Assembly: GCA_902490095.1 (NCBI GenBank)
Contig: CABUCQ010000141.1
Coordinates: 1 to 5,100 of the forward strand
DNA from: an uncultured Collinsella sp.
GTDB lineage: Bacteria; Actinomycetota; Coriobacteriia; Coriobacteriales; Coriobacteriaceae
DNA: 5,100 nucleotides
Direction: 5' to 3'
The notes below the pieces were generated by a model. That model was not told the origin of the DNA. It searched no databases and was given only the letters and a program-made list of their open reading frames with translations. Positions 1 to 5,100 of the stretch are shown here, piece by piece (the first letter of the stretch is position 1; each line of letters begins with the position of its first letter). Position numbers and translations under genes: made by a program.

Positions 1-45
1 TGTATCAATCAAAAACGTTTTCAACTAACAGTATACCGAATTAAT

Positions 46-61
46 ACGAACTACCGTTCGT
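46..61 (-). other. Small hairpin over the dgt stop codon
   Basis: ACGAAC (46-51) and GTTCGT (56-61) form a 6-bp stem with a 4-base loop, overlapping the TAG stop at 51-53. The minus-strand sequence after it is AT-rich (ATTAATT) but has no real U-run, so it is at best a weak terminator. Bases 1-45 hold nothing else convincing apart from a short AAAACGTTTT palindrome. Confidence 0.25.
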
Positions 62-1298
62 TAATATAGGTACGGTGCGGAAACTCCAGACCAGGGAACA
101 GCTTGCTCGTCAGTTCGCAGAAATAACCGTCCGTCATGCTCGCGATATAATCCACCACGGCTTGATCCCTGTCGTCCTGCCAGGCATAGGTGCGATCGTA
201 GTAGGAAAGCTGCTGCTCAATGCGCGAAATATGGTGCTTAAAGATGTAAGAGGACTCGTCACCACTGTTTAGATCCCGCAGGCAACGGTCGTAGAGCTTT
301 TCGAACGCCTCGCGCAGCTCCACCTCGGAATCGCCTTCGATACCGCCCTTGCTATAGATCTTCTCGTAGTTCTCGCGCTTGGCTCGGCGGATTTCCTCAA
401 ACAGGTCCTCGCTCATCTCGATGCGCGGCTTACCATAGCTGTGCTCAACGATATCGATGGAAGCGTGCGTAAGGATCCAACTGTTGTAGGCACCGCCCCG
501 GCCATCATCAAAAGCGTCGGGTGACAGCAGGCCCGCCGCGATCGCATCCTGACGGTCACGACCGACGTAGGCAAGAATATCCGAGATGCGAACGACGCAG
601 CCCTCGAGCGTCATGGGACGCAGATGCTCAATTGCGCTATAGCCCGTGGCAATGCAATCCTCAACCGTCTGGTCAAACTGGTCAAAGGAGCCCATGTCCG
701 AGAGCTCAAACACACGCTGCTCGTACTCGCCGTTATGGCATAGCACGCCGTCGAGCGTCTGGAGCGACACGTTGCGGCCATACAACGCGTCGAGCACGCG
801 GACCGACTGCACGTTATGGAAAAAATAACGCCCCGTACGCTCGTGATAGATATCGTTGAGGAAGCGCTCGCCGGCATGGCCGAAAGGCGTGTGTCCCAAG
901 TCGTGACCCAGGCCAATCGCCTCGATCAGATTGCAATTGAGCCCCAGGGCGCGACCGATATCGCGCGCAATGCGGGAGACAAGCTGTACGTGCAAACCGC
1001 GGCGTGAAAGATCATCATTGCTACGGAAGCTAAAGACCTGCGTTTTGCCTGCATAACGGGTGTACGCCGGAAGATGAAGTATCTTTTCGGTATCGCGCAT
1101 AAACGCCGGACGCATAAGCGTGCCTTTGTCGGCGGCGCGATCAATACGACGAATGACCTGATCATCGTTGCAACGATACGGGTTGACATAGCCCGAAGCA
1201 CGATCGGCGGCAATGCGCTCGACAAGCTCGGGCGACAACGCCGAGGGAATACGGTCCATGCGCGCCTTAATGACGGCCGTTTCTTGATTAGATTCCAT
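51..1298 (-). CDS. dgt: HD-domain dNTP triphosphohydrolase (dGTPase family)
   Basis: This 415-residue protein is likely a cytoplasmic deoxynucleoside triphosphate triphosphohydrolase, which cuts dNTPs to deoxynucleoside plus tripolyphosphate and so adjusts dNTP pools. The metal-binding HD pattern is clear: His103 (in RGLH), His132-Asp133 within the family signature GHDLGHTPFGHAGE, and a distal Asp240 (in RISD). The upstream block with YRCNDDQVIRR and RYAGKTQVFSF is also typical of dGTPase-like proteins. The ATG at 1296-1298 is preferred because AAGGAG lies exactly 6 bases upstream; a TTG nine codons earlier has no comparable site. The peptidase gene ends 31 bases upstream on the same strand, so the two are probably co-transcribed. 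Substrate preference (dGTP only or any dNTP) cannot be read from the sequence. The family assignment is secure; the symbol is by family. Confidence 0.93.
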   Translation of the reverse strand: MESNQETAVIKARMDRIPSALSPELVERIAADRASGYVNPYRCNDDQVIRRIDRAADKGTLMRPAFMRDTEKILHLPAYTRYAGKTQVFSFRSNDDLSRRGLHVQLVSRIARDIGRALGLNCNLIEAIGLGHDLGHTPFGHAGERFLNDIYHERTGRYFFHNVQSVRVLDALYGRNVSLQTLDGVLCHNGEYEQRVFELSDMGSFDQFDQTVEDCIATGYSAIEHLRPMTLEGCVVRISDILAYVGRDRQDAIAAGLLSPDAFDDGRGGAYNSWILTHASIDIVEHSYGKPRIEMSEDLFEEIRRAKRENYEKIYSKGGIEGDSEVELREAFEKLYDRCLRDLNSGDESSYIFKHHISRIEQQLSYYDRTYAWQDDRDQAVVDYIASMTDGYFCELTSKLFPGLEFPHRTYINER

Positions 1299-1304
1299 GG
1301 CATG

Positions 1305-1310
1305 CTCCTT
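1305..1310 (-). promoter_or_regulatory. Ribosome binding site of dgt
   Basis: AAGGAG on the minus strand lies 6 bases before the ATG at 1298 and decides the start. A second, out-of-frame ATG at 1303-1301 is only one base from the SD and is not usable. Confidence 0.8.
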
Positions 1311-1329
1311 AAAAAGGATGCGCAATCGG

Positions 1330-1752
1330 TTACAAAGTGCAGCCCACGACCTCGATTATGGCAAAAATCGGCACTAAAAACGGGAGCAATGGCAGGGAGC
1401 GCGATTTTGCGATGAGGCAAGCGACGGCAAGGGTCAGGAGCGCAACCGCAAACGCGACAACGCCGCCCAGGGGATCGAAGGTACAAAGGGCAAAGAGTGC
1501 CTTGACGTCCCCCATGCCAATGCCAGGAGTGTGGCGAACTCTACGCCAGAGCGACTCGGTAAGCACAAGGCCAAGGTAGACGATGACCGCAAGACCGGCG
1601 TGGTCAAGCGCTGTGTTCAAACCGAGGTCGAGCCAAACGCCCGCCAACGCCGCCACGGCACATGCGCCGGCAAGCCCATTGGGAAACCGTCGCTCTCGGG
1701 CATCAATTGCCACGCCGGCAAAGATGCAAATCCAAAACGGGATATAGACCAT
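1330..1752 (-). CDS. Short A24-family prepilin peptidase
   Basis: This 140-residue, very hydrophobic membrane protein belongs to the aspartic peptidase family A24 (type IV prepilin peptidases and relatives), which cleave leader peptides of pilin-like precursors at the cytoplasmic face. Both catalytic Asp motifs are visible: Asp17 in AIDARERRFPN and Asp82 in the GxGD motif GIGMGDVK. PLLPFLVP at 120-128 matches the conserved proline-rich stretch near the last helix. I count four to five membrane segments (about 1-16, 26-42, 52-66, 86-113 and 122-138). At this length it lacks the N-terminal methyltransferase domain of PilD-type enzymes and resembles short CpaA/TadV-like forms. The ATG at 1750-1752 has a perfect AGGAGG 6 bases upstream; a longer reading to a TTG at 1797 would start inside a terminator stem. 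No pilin or secretion ATPase gene is present in the window. Confidence 0.85.
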   Translation of the reverse strand: MVYIPFWICIFAGVAIDARERRFPNGLAGACAVAALAGVWLDLGLNTALDHAGLAVIVYLGLVLTESLWRRVRHTPGIGMGDVKALFALCTFDPLGGVVAFAVALLTLAVACLIAKSRSLPLLPFLVPIFAIIEVVGCTL

Positions 1753-1758
1753 CGGACT

Positions 1759-1764
1759 CCTCCT
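1759..1764 (-). promoter_or_regulatory. Ribosome binding site of the prepilin peptidase
   Basis: A perfect AGGAGG consensus lies 6 bases before the ATG at 1752. It fixes the start and rules out the longer TTG reading. Confidence 0.85.
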
Positions 1765-1777
1765 CGAGCTGCATCGC

Positions 1778-1825
1778 AAAAGCAAAAACCACCACAAAGG
1801 TGCCTGTCCCCTTTGCGGTGGTTTT
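1778..1825 (-). terminator. Intrinsic terminator after the glycosyltransferase
   Basis: On the minus strand, bases 1825-1810 pair with 1800-1785 as a continuous 16-bp stem with a 9-base loop (1801-1809), followed by TTTTTGCTTTT (1788-1778, partly shared with the stem base). The only non-Watson-Crick position (1794/1816) is G-U in minus-strand RNA but A-C in plus-strand RNA, which fits termination of minus-strand transcripts. The stem starts 8 bases after the glycosyltransferase stop codon. The loop side carries GGGGACAGGCACC. Confidence 0.88.
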
Positions 1826-1833
1826 GGTGGTGG

Positions 1834-3129
1834 TTATTTGGCGCCTTGCATGACCTCGTCGAGGGTGACGTTTACGGCATGCTGCGTCGGCACCCAGTCG
1901 ACCTTCAGGAACAGCGCGGCCACCGTGATGGGGATATAGCTGAACATAAAGATCGGGAAGGTAAACAGGTTAGTCACCAGACGCCACTTTTGCGCGCAGT
2001 GAATGTGCTTGTACTCAAAGATAGTCGTGAGCAGCGCCAGGATAAAGAAGGTCTGATACATCATGGCGAAGGTCATAATGAGCGAAGCGGCGCACGCCTG
2101 CATCTCGACTTCGGTAGCCAAGAAACCATGCGAAAGGCCACCCACAATCAAGAACGTCGCATTAGCGAGCATCGAGATCAGCGATAGCAGCATACCCGGG
2201 GCGATCGTCATGAACATGTCGTAGGCGGCAAAGCGATGATAGCGGAACGTCGACTTGACCAGATGTTTGCCGTAGGTAAAGAACACCTGGTAAAAGCCCT
2301 TGGTCCAGCGCATACGCTGCTTCCAGGATGCCTTGAACGTCACGGGTTGCTCGTCAAAGAACTCCGCCGGCGCATAGCCAATGCGAATACCGTGAATAGC
2401 GCAGAACGTAGTGAACTGAATGTCCTCGGTCAGCGTGTGGAACTGCCAGCCGTGCATGCCCTCAATAACACTGGCGGAGATGAGGTAGCCCGAACCCGAG
2501 ACGGCGCAAGACGTCTTACAGATATTACGCGCATTGTTAAGGAAGCGCGCCTCGCGCAAATACCAGGTAGCATTAGCTGCCGAGATCCACGAGCTGCCGA
2601 AGTTCTTGGAGTTGCGATAGCTCGTGACCACATGGAATCCCTGGTCAAAGGCATCGTTCATCTTGGACACGTAATCGCGGGAGATAACGTTATCGGCATC
2701 GAAGATAAAGTAGCCCTCGAACGTGTCAGGATACTCGTTAAGAATGCGATCAAAACCAAAGTCCATGACCCAGCTCTTACCCTTGCGGGCCAGGTCGTTG
2801 CGCTCATAAACGATGGCACCGGCCTCGCGTGCGAGCTGCGCGGTGTTGTCGGTGCAGGCGTCGGCAACGACAAACACCTCGATGAGCTCGGACGGATAGT
2901 CCTGATCCTTGATGGAGCGAACGAGGTTGGCGATCACGGCCTCCTCGTTATGCGCCGCAATAAAGAAGGCGTACCGGTGGAGTTTTTTGGCCTTGGGAGG
3001 CGCGACCTCGCCACGAAGAGCGCCAATGACAAAGAAGACCACCTGGTACAGAAAGCAGACCGTGAGCAGCGTGACGACAATCTGGTTGAAGATCACGATG
3101 GGCGTGTTAGTTTGTAAAAAGGCGAGCAT
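1834..3129 (-). CDS. Processive family 2 glycosyltransferase, membrane-bound
   Basis: This 431-residue protein is a membrane-anchored GT2 enzyme of the BcsA/NodC/IcaA-like type, expected to move a nucleotide-sugar residue onto a growing polysaccharide or lipid-linked acceptor. In order: an N-terminal membrane segment (about 14-36); the GT-A start with AHNEE (59-63); Asp90 and Asp94 in VVADACTDN for the nucleotide; the DxD-type motif DAD at 144-146; TED at 234-236 (catalytic base); and Q(Q/R)xRW as QRMRW at 271-275. Three C-terminal membrane segments follow (about 305-331, 345-371, 386-408). The QRMRW and TED motifs favour a processive synthase. The ATG at 3127-3129 has GGGAG 5 bases upstream; an upstream TTG at 3144 has no SD. 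The gene is followed at once by a terminator and may have its own promoter. The sugar and polymer are unknown, and no partner genes lie in the window. Confidence 0.9.
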   Translation of the reverse strand: MLAFLQTNTPIVIFNQIVVTLLTVCFLYQVVFFVIGALRGEVAPPKAKKLHRYAFFIAAHNEEAVIANLVRSIKDQDYPSELIEVFVVADACTDNTAQLAREAGAIVYERNDLARKGKSWVMDFGFDRILNEYPDTFEGYFIFDADNVISRDYVSKMNDAFDQGFHVVTSYRNSKNFGSSWISAANATWYLREARFLNNARNICKTSCAVSGSGYLISASVIEGMHGWQFHTLTEDIQFTTFCAIHGIRIGYAPAEFFDEQPVTFKASWKQRMRWTKGFYQVFFTYGKHLVKSTFRYHRFAAYDMFMTIAPGMLLSLISMLANATFLIVGGLSHGFLATEVEMQACAASLIMTFAMMYQTFFILALLTTIFEYKHIHCAQKWRLVTNLFTFPIFMFSYIPITVAALFLKVDWVPTQHAVNVTLDEVMQGAK

Positions 3130-3134
3130 GCAGG

Positions 3135-3139
3135 CTCCC
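3135..3139 (-). promoter_or_regulatory. Ribosome binding site of the glycosyltransferase
   Basis: GGGAG lies 5 bases before the ATG at 3129. It supports the 431-residue reading over the TTG start five codons upstream. Confidence 0.65.
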
Positions 3140-3166
3140 AGCAACGCGTTTCGTAAACAACCGTAT

Positions 3167-3193
3167 ATCTTACCGCAGGCTAACCGAGTTCAA
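3167..3193 (-). promoter_or_regulatory. Possible promoter of the glycosyltransferase
   Basis: In the 82-bp gap after rluD, TTGAAC (3193-3188) and TAAGAT (3172-3167) are spaced by 15 bases on the minus strand. Both hexamers match the sigma-70 consensus only partly (4 of 6 each) and the spacing is short. No terminator is seen in the gap, so readthrough from lspA-rluD is equally possible. Confidence 0.35.
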
Positions 3194-3211
3194 GAAACCA
3201 CCTAATACTGG

Positions 3212-4225
3212 CTAGACTTCGAGAAGACCGAGCTGCGGAACGATTTCGTCGCCGGCAGCGGTGCGGCCAAGCGAGCGCGGGGCCAAGTCGTCAAGAACCG
3301 CGGCGAGATCCCACGGTAGCTCGTCGCGGCACTCAATGCGCTCCCCCGTCACGGGATGTTCGAATGCCACGCGCCAGGAATGCAGAAACTGCCTGGTCAG
3401 GCCCTGGTCAGCGCGCGCATCGCACTTGCCGTAAAGTGGATCGCCCACGCAGGCGTGGTTGATATGACGCATATGCACGCGAATCTGATGCGTGCGGCCG
3501 GTAAACAGGTGACACTCGACAAGCGTGTAGCCGTCGTCAAAGCGCGTGGAATCAAAGCGCTCGAGGACCTTAAAGGTCGTAATGGCCTGACGGGCAAAGG
3601 GGTCGTCCGAAACCGCCATCTTGACGCGGTCGCGCGTGGAACGGGCAATACCGGTGTTAATGGTTCCCTCGTCCATGGCGATGTGCCCGTGGACGAGCGT
3701 GATATAGCGACGGTCGAGCGTGCGCGTGCGGATGAGATTTTGGAGCGCGCGCTGGGTATCGTCGTCCTTTGCCGCAAGCATGAGGCCCGAGGTATCTCGG
3801 TCCAGTCGATGCACGATCCCGGGGCGGTCCTCACCCTGCACGGTACCAAGATGGTCGATGCCACAGTGGTAGACCAGAGCGTTCGCAAGGGTGCCGCTCT
3901 CGTGGCCATGGGCGGGATGGCACACCAGGCCCCGCTGCTTGGAGAGCACGAGGAGGTAGTCGTCCTCGTAGCGGATATCGAGGGGAATGGCCTCAGGAAT
4001 CACGTCAGTCGGATCGTGAGGCTCGGGCAGGTCAACCGAGATGCGGTCACCGGCGCGTACGGCATACTTTTTTGACAGACAGGTCTCGCCGTTCACGATT
4101 ACGGCGCCGCCCTCGATCAGATGCGCGCAGGCAGAGCGCGTGGGGCAGCCGTCGTTGGCACCCAGAAAGGCGTCGAGACGCTGGCCAGAGCAATCGTCGG
4201 CAACAAGAAAATGGATGTCGGCCAT
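3212..4225 (-). CDS. rluD: RluA/RluD-family 23S rRNA pseudouridine synthase
   Basis: This 337-residue cytoplasmic enzyme isomerises uridines to pseudouridine. RluD members act on helix 69 of 23S rRNA, though the exact target here is inferred. Residues about 15-60 form an S4 RNA-binding domain (GQRLDAFL to VRAGDRISVDLP). The catalytic domain carries HRLDRDTSGLML at 139-150, with Asp142 as the expected catalytic residue, and the later motifs RRYITLVHG (172-180), GRTHQIRVHM (243-252) and GDPLYGK (261-267). Length and order match the family. The ATG at 4223-4225 shares one base with the lspA stop (TAATG), and an AAAGGA site lies within the last lspA codons (4241-4236), spaced 10 bases, so translation is probably coupled. 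RluD is the best subfamily guess from length, the S4 domain and the lspA neighbour; other RluA paralogues cannot be excluded. Confidence 0.92.
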   Translation of the reverse strand: MADIHFLVADDCSGQRLDAFLGANDGCPTRSACAHLIEGGAVIVNGETCLSKKYAVRAGDRISVDLPEPHDPTDVIPEAIPLDIRYEDDYLLVLSKQRGLVCHPAHGHESGTLANALVYHCGIDHLGTVQGEDRPGIVHRLDRDTSGLMLAAKDDDTQRALQNLIRTRTLDRRYITLVHGHIAMDEGTINTGIARSTRDRVKMAVSDDPFARQAITTFKVLERFDSTRFDDGYTLVECHLFTGRTHQIRVHMRHINHACVGDPLYGKCDARADQGLTRQFLHSWRVAFEHPVTGERIECRDELPWDLAAVLDDLAPRSLGRTAAGDEIVPQLGLLEV

Positions 4226-4824
4226 TAACGCTCATTCCTTTCGCGAATCTTGCGGGCACGCTCCCCACGCTGCTTGGCTTTGCGCTTGGCGCGGGCCTCA
4301 TCACGTGCATTGAGCTCGGCAGTCGCATCGACTTCGCGGGCCGCAGGGCTCAAGAACATGTAGCCGATGAGGGCAAGCACAACGCCTACGGTGATGCCGA
4401 TATCGGCCACGTTAAAGACGGGAAAGTCGATGAAGGTGGTGGCAATAAAATCGGTCACAAAGCCAAAAGCCAGGCGATCGATCGCGTTGCCAATGGCGCC
4501 ACCCACGACCATAGCCATGCCCACAACCTCCAAGCGAGCAAGCTGGGGCGTGCGAAGCAAGTACACGGCAATGGCGACAATGACCGCAAGCGCCAGCAAA
4601 GCGAACGCAACGCCATGCCCCTCGCCCATGCTAAAGGCAGCACCGATATTACGGACAAACATAAAGTCAATGACACCGGGGATGACGGTCACATGCAAAG
4701 CGTCGCCCACGGCACGAACCGCAAGCTTGGTCAGCTGGTCAAGAAGCAGCACAACCAGCGCCACCCCACCAGCAACACCCAACCGCCAACGCAAAGGCGG
4801 CGTCATATCCCCAGCACGACCCAA
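4225..4824 (-). CDS. lspA: Lipoprotein signal peptidase (signal peptidase II)
   Basis: This inner-membrane aspartic peptidase removes signal peptides from diacylglyceryl-modified prolipoproteins. In the 199-residue reading there are four membrane segments (about 15-33, 71-90, 98-118, 139-159), the family motif LLLDQLTK (Asp29), VRNIGAAFS (57-65), GGAIGNAIDRL (catalytic Asp116) and FNVADIGI (catalytic Asp141). All the key residues are present. Unusual for the family is a strongly charged Lys/Arg/Glu-rich tail of about 40 residues (160-199); many LspA proteins end near 160-170. The start is uncertain. TTG at 4822-4824 has TAGGGG 6 bases upstream, the same spacing as other genes here. ATG at 4804-4806 (193 residues) is the usual codon and places the first Asp at 23, but its only G-rich run is 2 bases away. 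An in-frame TAG at 4836-4834 bars longer forms. The gene overlaps rluD by one base. Confidence 0.93.
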   Translation of the reverse strand: MGRAGDMTPPLRWRLGVAGGVALVVLLLDQLTKLAVRAVGDALHVTVIPGVIDFMFVRNIGAAFSMGEGHGVAFALLALAVIVAIAVYLLRTPQLARLEVVGMAMVVGGAIGNAIDRLAFGFVTDFIATTFIDFPVFNVADIGITVGVVLALIGYMFLSPAAREVDATAELNARDEARAKRKAKQRGERARKIRERNER

Positions 4825-4830
4825 ATCAAT

Positions 4831-4836
4831 CCCCTA
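4831..4836 (-). promoter_or_regulatory. Putative ribosome binding site of lspA
   Basis: TAGGGG on the minus strand lies 6 bases before the TTG at 4824 and is the main argument for that start. It overlaps an in-frame TAG. It matches the SD consensus only partly. Confidence 0.4.
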
Positions 4837-4853
4837 CCCTCAAGATCATCGAA

Positions 4854-4868
4854 TTACGTTTAACGTAA
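4854..4868. promoter_or_regulatory. 15-bp perfect palindrome, candidate operator
   Basis: TTACGTT and AACGTAA form a perfect 7-bp inverted repeat around a single central T, 30 bp upstream of the lspA TTG. It lies next to -10-like hexamers on both strands. Short odd-spaced palindromes like this are typical of dimeric repressor sites, but no regulator can be named from the sequence. Confidence 0.45.
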
Positions 4869-4876
4869 GTAACCAT

Positions 4877-4884
4877 CTTATAGT
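4877..4884. promoter_or_regulatory. Overlapping divergent -10-like hexamers
   Basis: On the minus strand TATAAG (4882-4877) could be the -10 of lspA, putting the transcription start near 4870 at the edge of the palindrome. On the plus strand TATAGT (4879-4884) matches the -10 consensus at 5 of 6 positions. Neither has a good -35 at 16-18 bases, so direction and use are uncertain. Confidence 0.3.
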
Positions 4885-4937
4885 GACAAACGCCAAACAC
4901 GCAGCATATTCACCAACGCTGGCGAAATAACCAGCAC

Positions 4938-4975
4938 AAAACAAAAGCGACATTCCGAATAACGGAATGTCGCTT
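4938..4975 (-). terminator. Intrinsic terminator at the right-hand intergenic region
   Basis: Bases 4945-4957 and 4963-4975 are perfect 13-bp inverted repeats (core GCGACATTCCG) with a 5-base loop. On the minus strand the stem runs into TTTTGTTTT (4946-4938); on the plus strand no T-run follows. It should therefore end a minus-strand transcript entering from beyond 5000, separating it from lspA. Confidence 0.75.
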
Positions 4976-5100
4976 GATAGCTTTCGACAAAGAGCACAGG
5001 TCGAAAGAGAAAGGCTCTAGTTCCAACAATGGAAAAGCCGCGTTGCCGTCGCCAACAGCGAAAACGTCCCTAAGCGAGCAAGGTGACGTGAAAGAGGAGG
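4976..5100. other. Non-coding, hairpin-rich segment of unknown direction
   Basis: I see no convincing gene here. The segment holds an 8-bp inverted repeat (CTTTCGAC 4981-4988 with GTCGAAAG 5000-5007) and a two-part stem (GGCT 5013-5016 with AGCC 5036-5039, enclosing TTCC 5021-5024 with GGAA 5031-5034). Read on the minus strand it could be the 3' part of an RNA or mRNA ending at the terminator just downstream; one open frame ends at TAG 5019-5017, but its codon use is unlike the neighbouring genes. Read on the plus strand it could be a structured 5' leader ending in AGGAGG at 5095-5100. A 14-codon plus-strand ORF at 5029-5073 (ATG to TAA) is Arg-rich but has no SD. Confidence 0.4.
5095..5100 (+). 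promoter_or_regulatory. SD-like AGGAGG at the window edge
   Basis: A perfect AGGAGG preceded by purines (AAAG) sits at the last six bases. If real, a plus-strand gene starts about 5-10 bases beyond the window, divergent from lspA. The next bases are not visible, so this cannot be confirmed. Confidence 0.3.

Noticed and set aside
9..24. AAAACGTTTT palindrome and TATACT-like hexamer near the left edge
   Set aside because: Too short and AT-rich to exceed chance, with no matching -35 and no visible downstream gene.
1753..1797. Longer N-terminus of the prepilin peptidase starting at a TTG at 1797
   Set aside because: It would begin inside the terminator stem, and the perfect AGGAGG points to the ATG at 1752.
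1531..2187. 218-codon plus-strand open frame spanning the prepilin peptidase, terminator and glycosyltransferase end
   Set aside because: It crosses two minus-strand genes and a terminator hairpin, and its product is a charged low-information sequence with no motif.
2236..3117. 293-codon open frame on the plus strand opposite the glycosyltransferase
   Set aside because: It mirrors the codon structure of the well-supported minus-strand gene, has no recognisable motifs, and its protein is a typical GC-rich antisense shadow.
3130..3144. TTG start for the glycosyltransferase at 3144
   Set aside because: No SD precedes it, while the ATG at 3129 has GGGAG at a good distance.
3356..4075. 239-codon plus-strand open frame opposite rluD
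   Set aside because: It lies entirely within a gene with complete catalytic motifs on the other strand; no family resemblance and no plausible SD.
4072..4863. 263-codon plus-strand open frame opposite lspA
   Set aside because: Antisense shadow of lspA and the rluD start; no SD and no recognisable domain.
5017..5100. Minus-strand open frame ending at TAG 5019-5017, as the 3' end of a gene
   Set aside because: Only 27 codons are visible, codon use is unlike the neighbours, and no motif is recognisable; recorded only as a possibility in the non-coding entry.

Overview
The window looks like a stretch of chromosome from a moderately high-GC, Gram-positive-type bacterium. Strong Shine-Dalgarno (SD) sites, codon use and gene content suggest an actinobacterial gut commensal of the Coriobacteriia, Collinsella-like. 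That assignment rests on general resemblance, not on a marker gene, so treat it as tentative. All five confidently recognised genes lie on the minus strand, so transcription runs from high to low coordinates.

Layout in transcription order: (a) 4837-5100 is a non-coding, partly AT-rich stretch. It holds a 15-bp palindrome, back-to-back -10-like hexamers, a strong hairpin with a U-tract on the minus strand, two further hairpins, and a perfect SD-like AGGAGG in + orientation at the very edge. (b) lspA (signal peptidase II) overlaps by one base a RluD-type pseudouridine synthase gene, forming a tight two-gene unit. (c) An 82-bp gap with a possible promoter leads to a processive-type family 2 glycosyltransferase, closed by a near-perfect intrinsic terminator. 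(d) Just 25 bp after that terminator's U-tract comes a short A24-type prepilin peptidase with a perfect SD. (e) 31 bp later is an HD-domain dNTP triphosphohydrolase (dgt-like) gene, ending 50 bp from the left edge.

The genes are mostly housekeeping: lipoprotein maturation, rRNA modification, envelope polysaccharide synthesis, processing of pilin-like proteins and dNTP pool control. lspA-rluD is a widely conserved pairing. The peptidase-dgt pair is probably co-transcribed, but no promoter fits between it and the upstream terminator. I see no mobile element, CRISPR array, tRNA or rRNA, and no clear novel system. The parts most worth a second look are the structured non-coding right end and the terminator/readthrough arrangement at 1778-1836.
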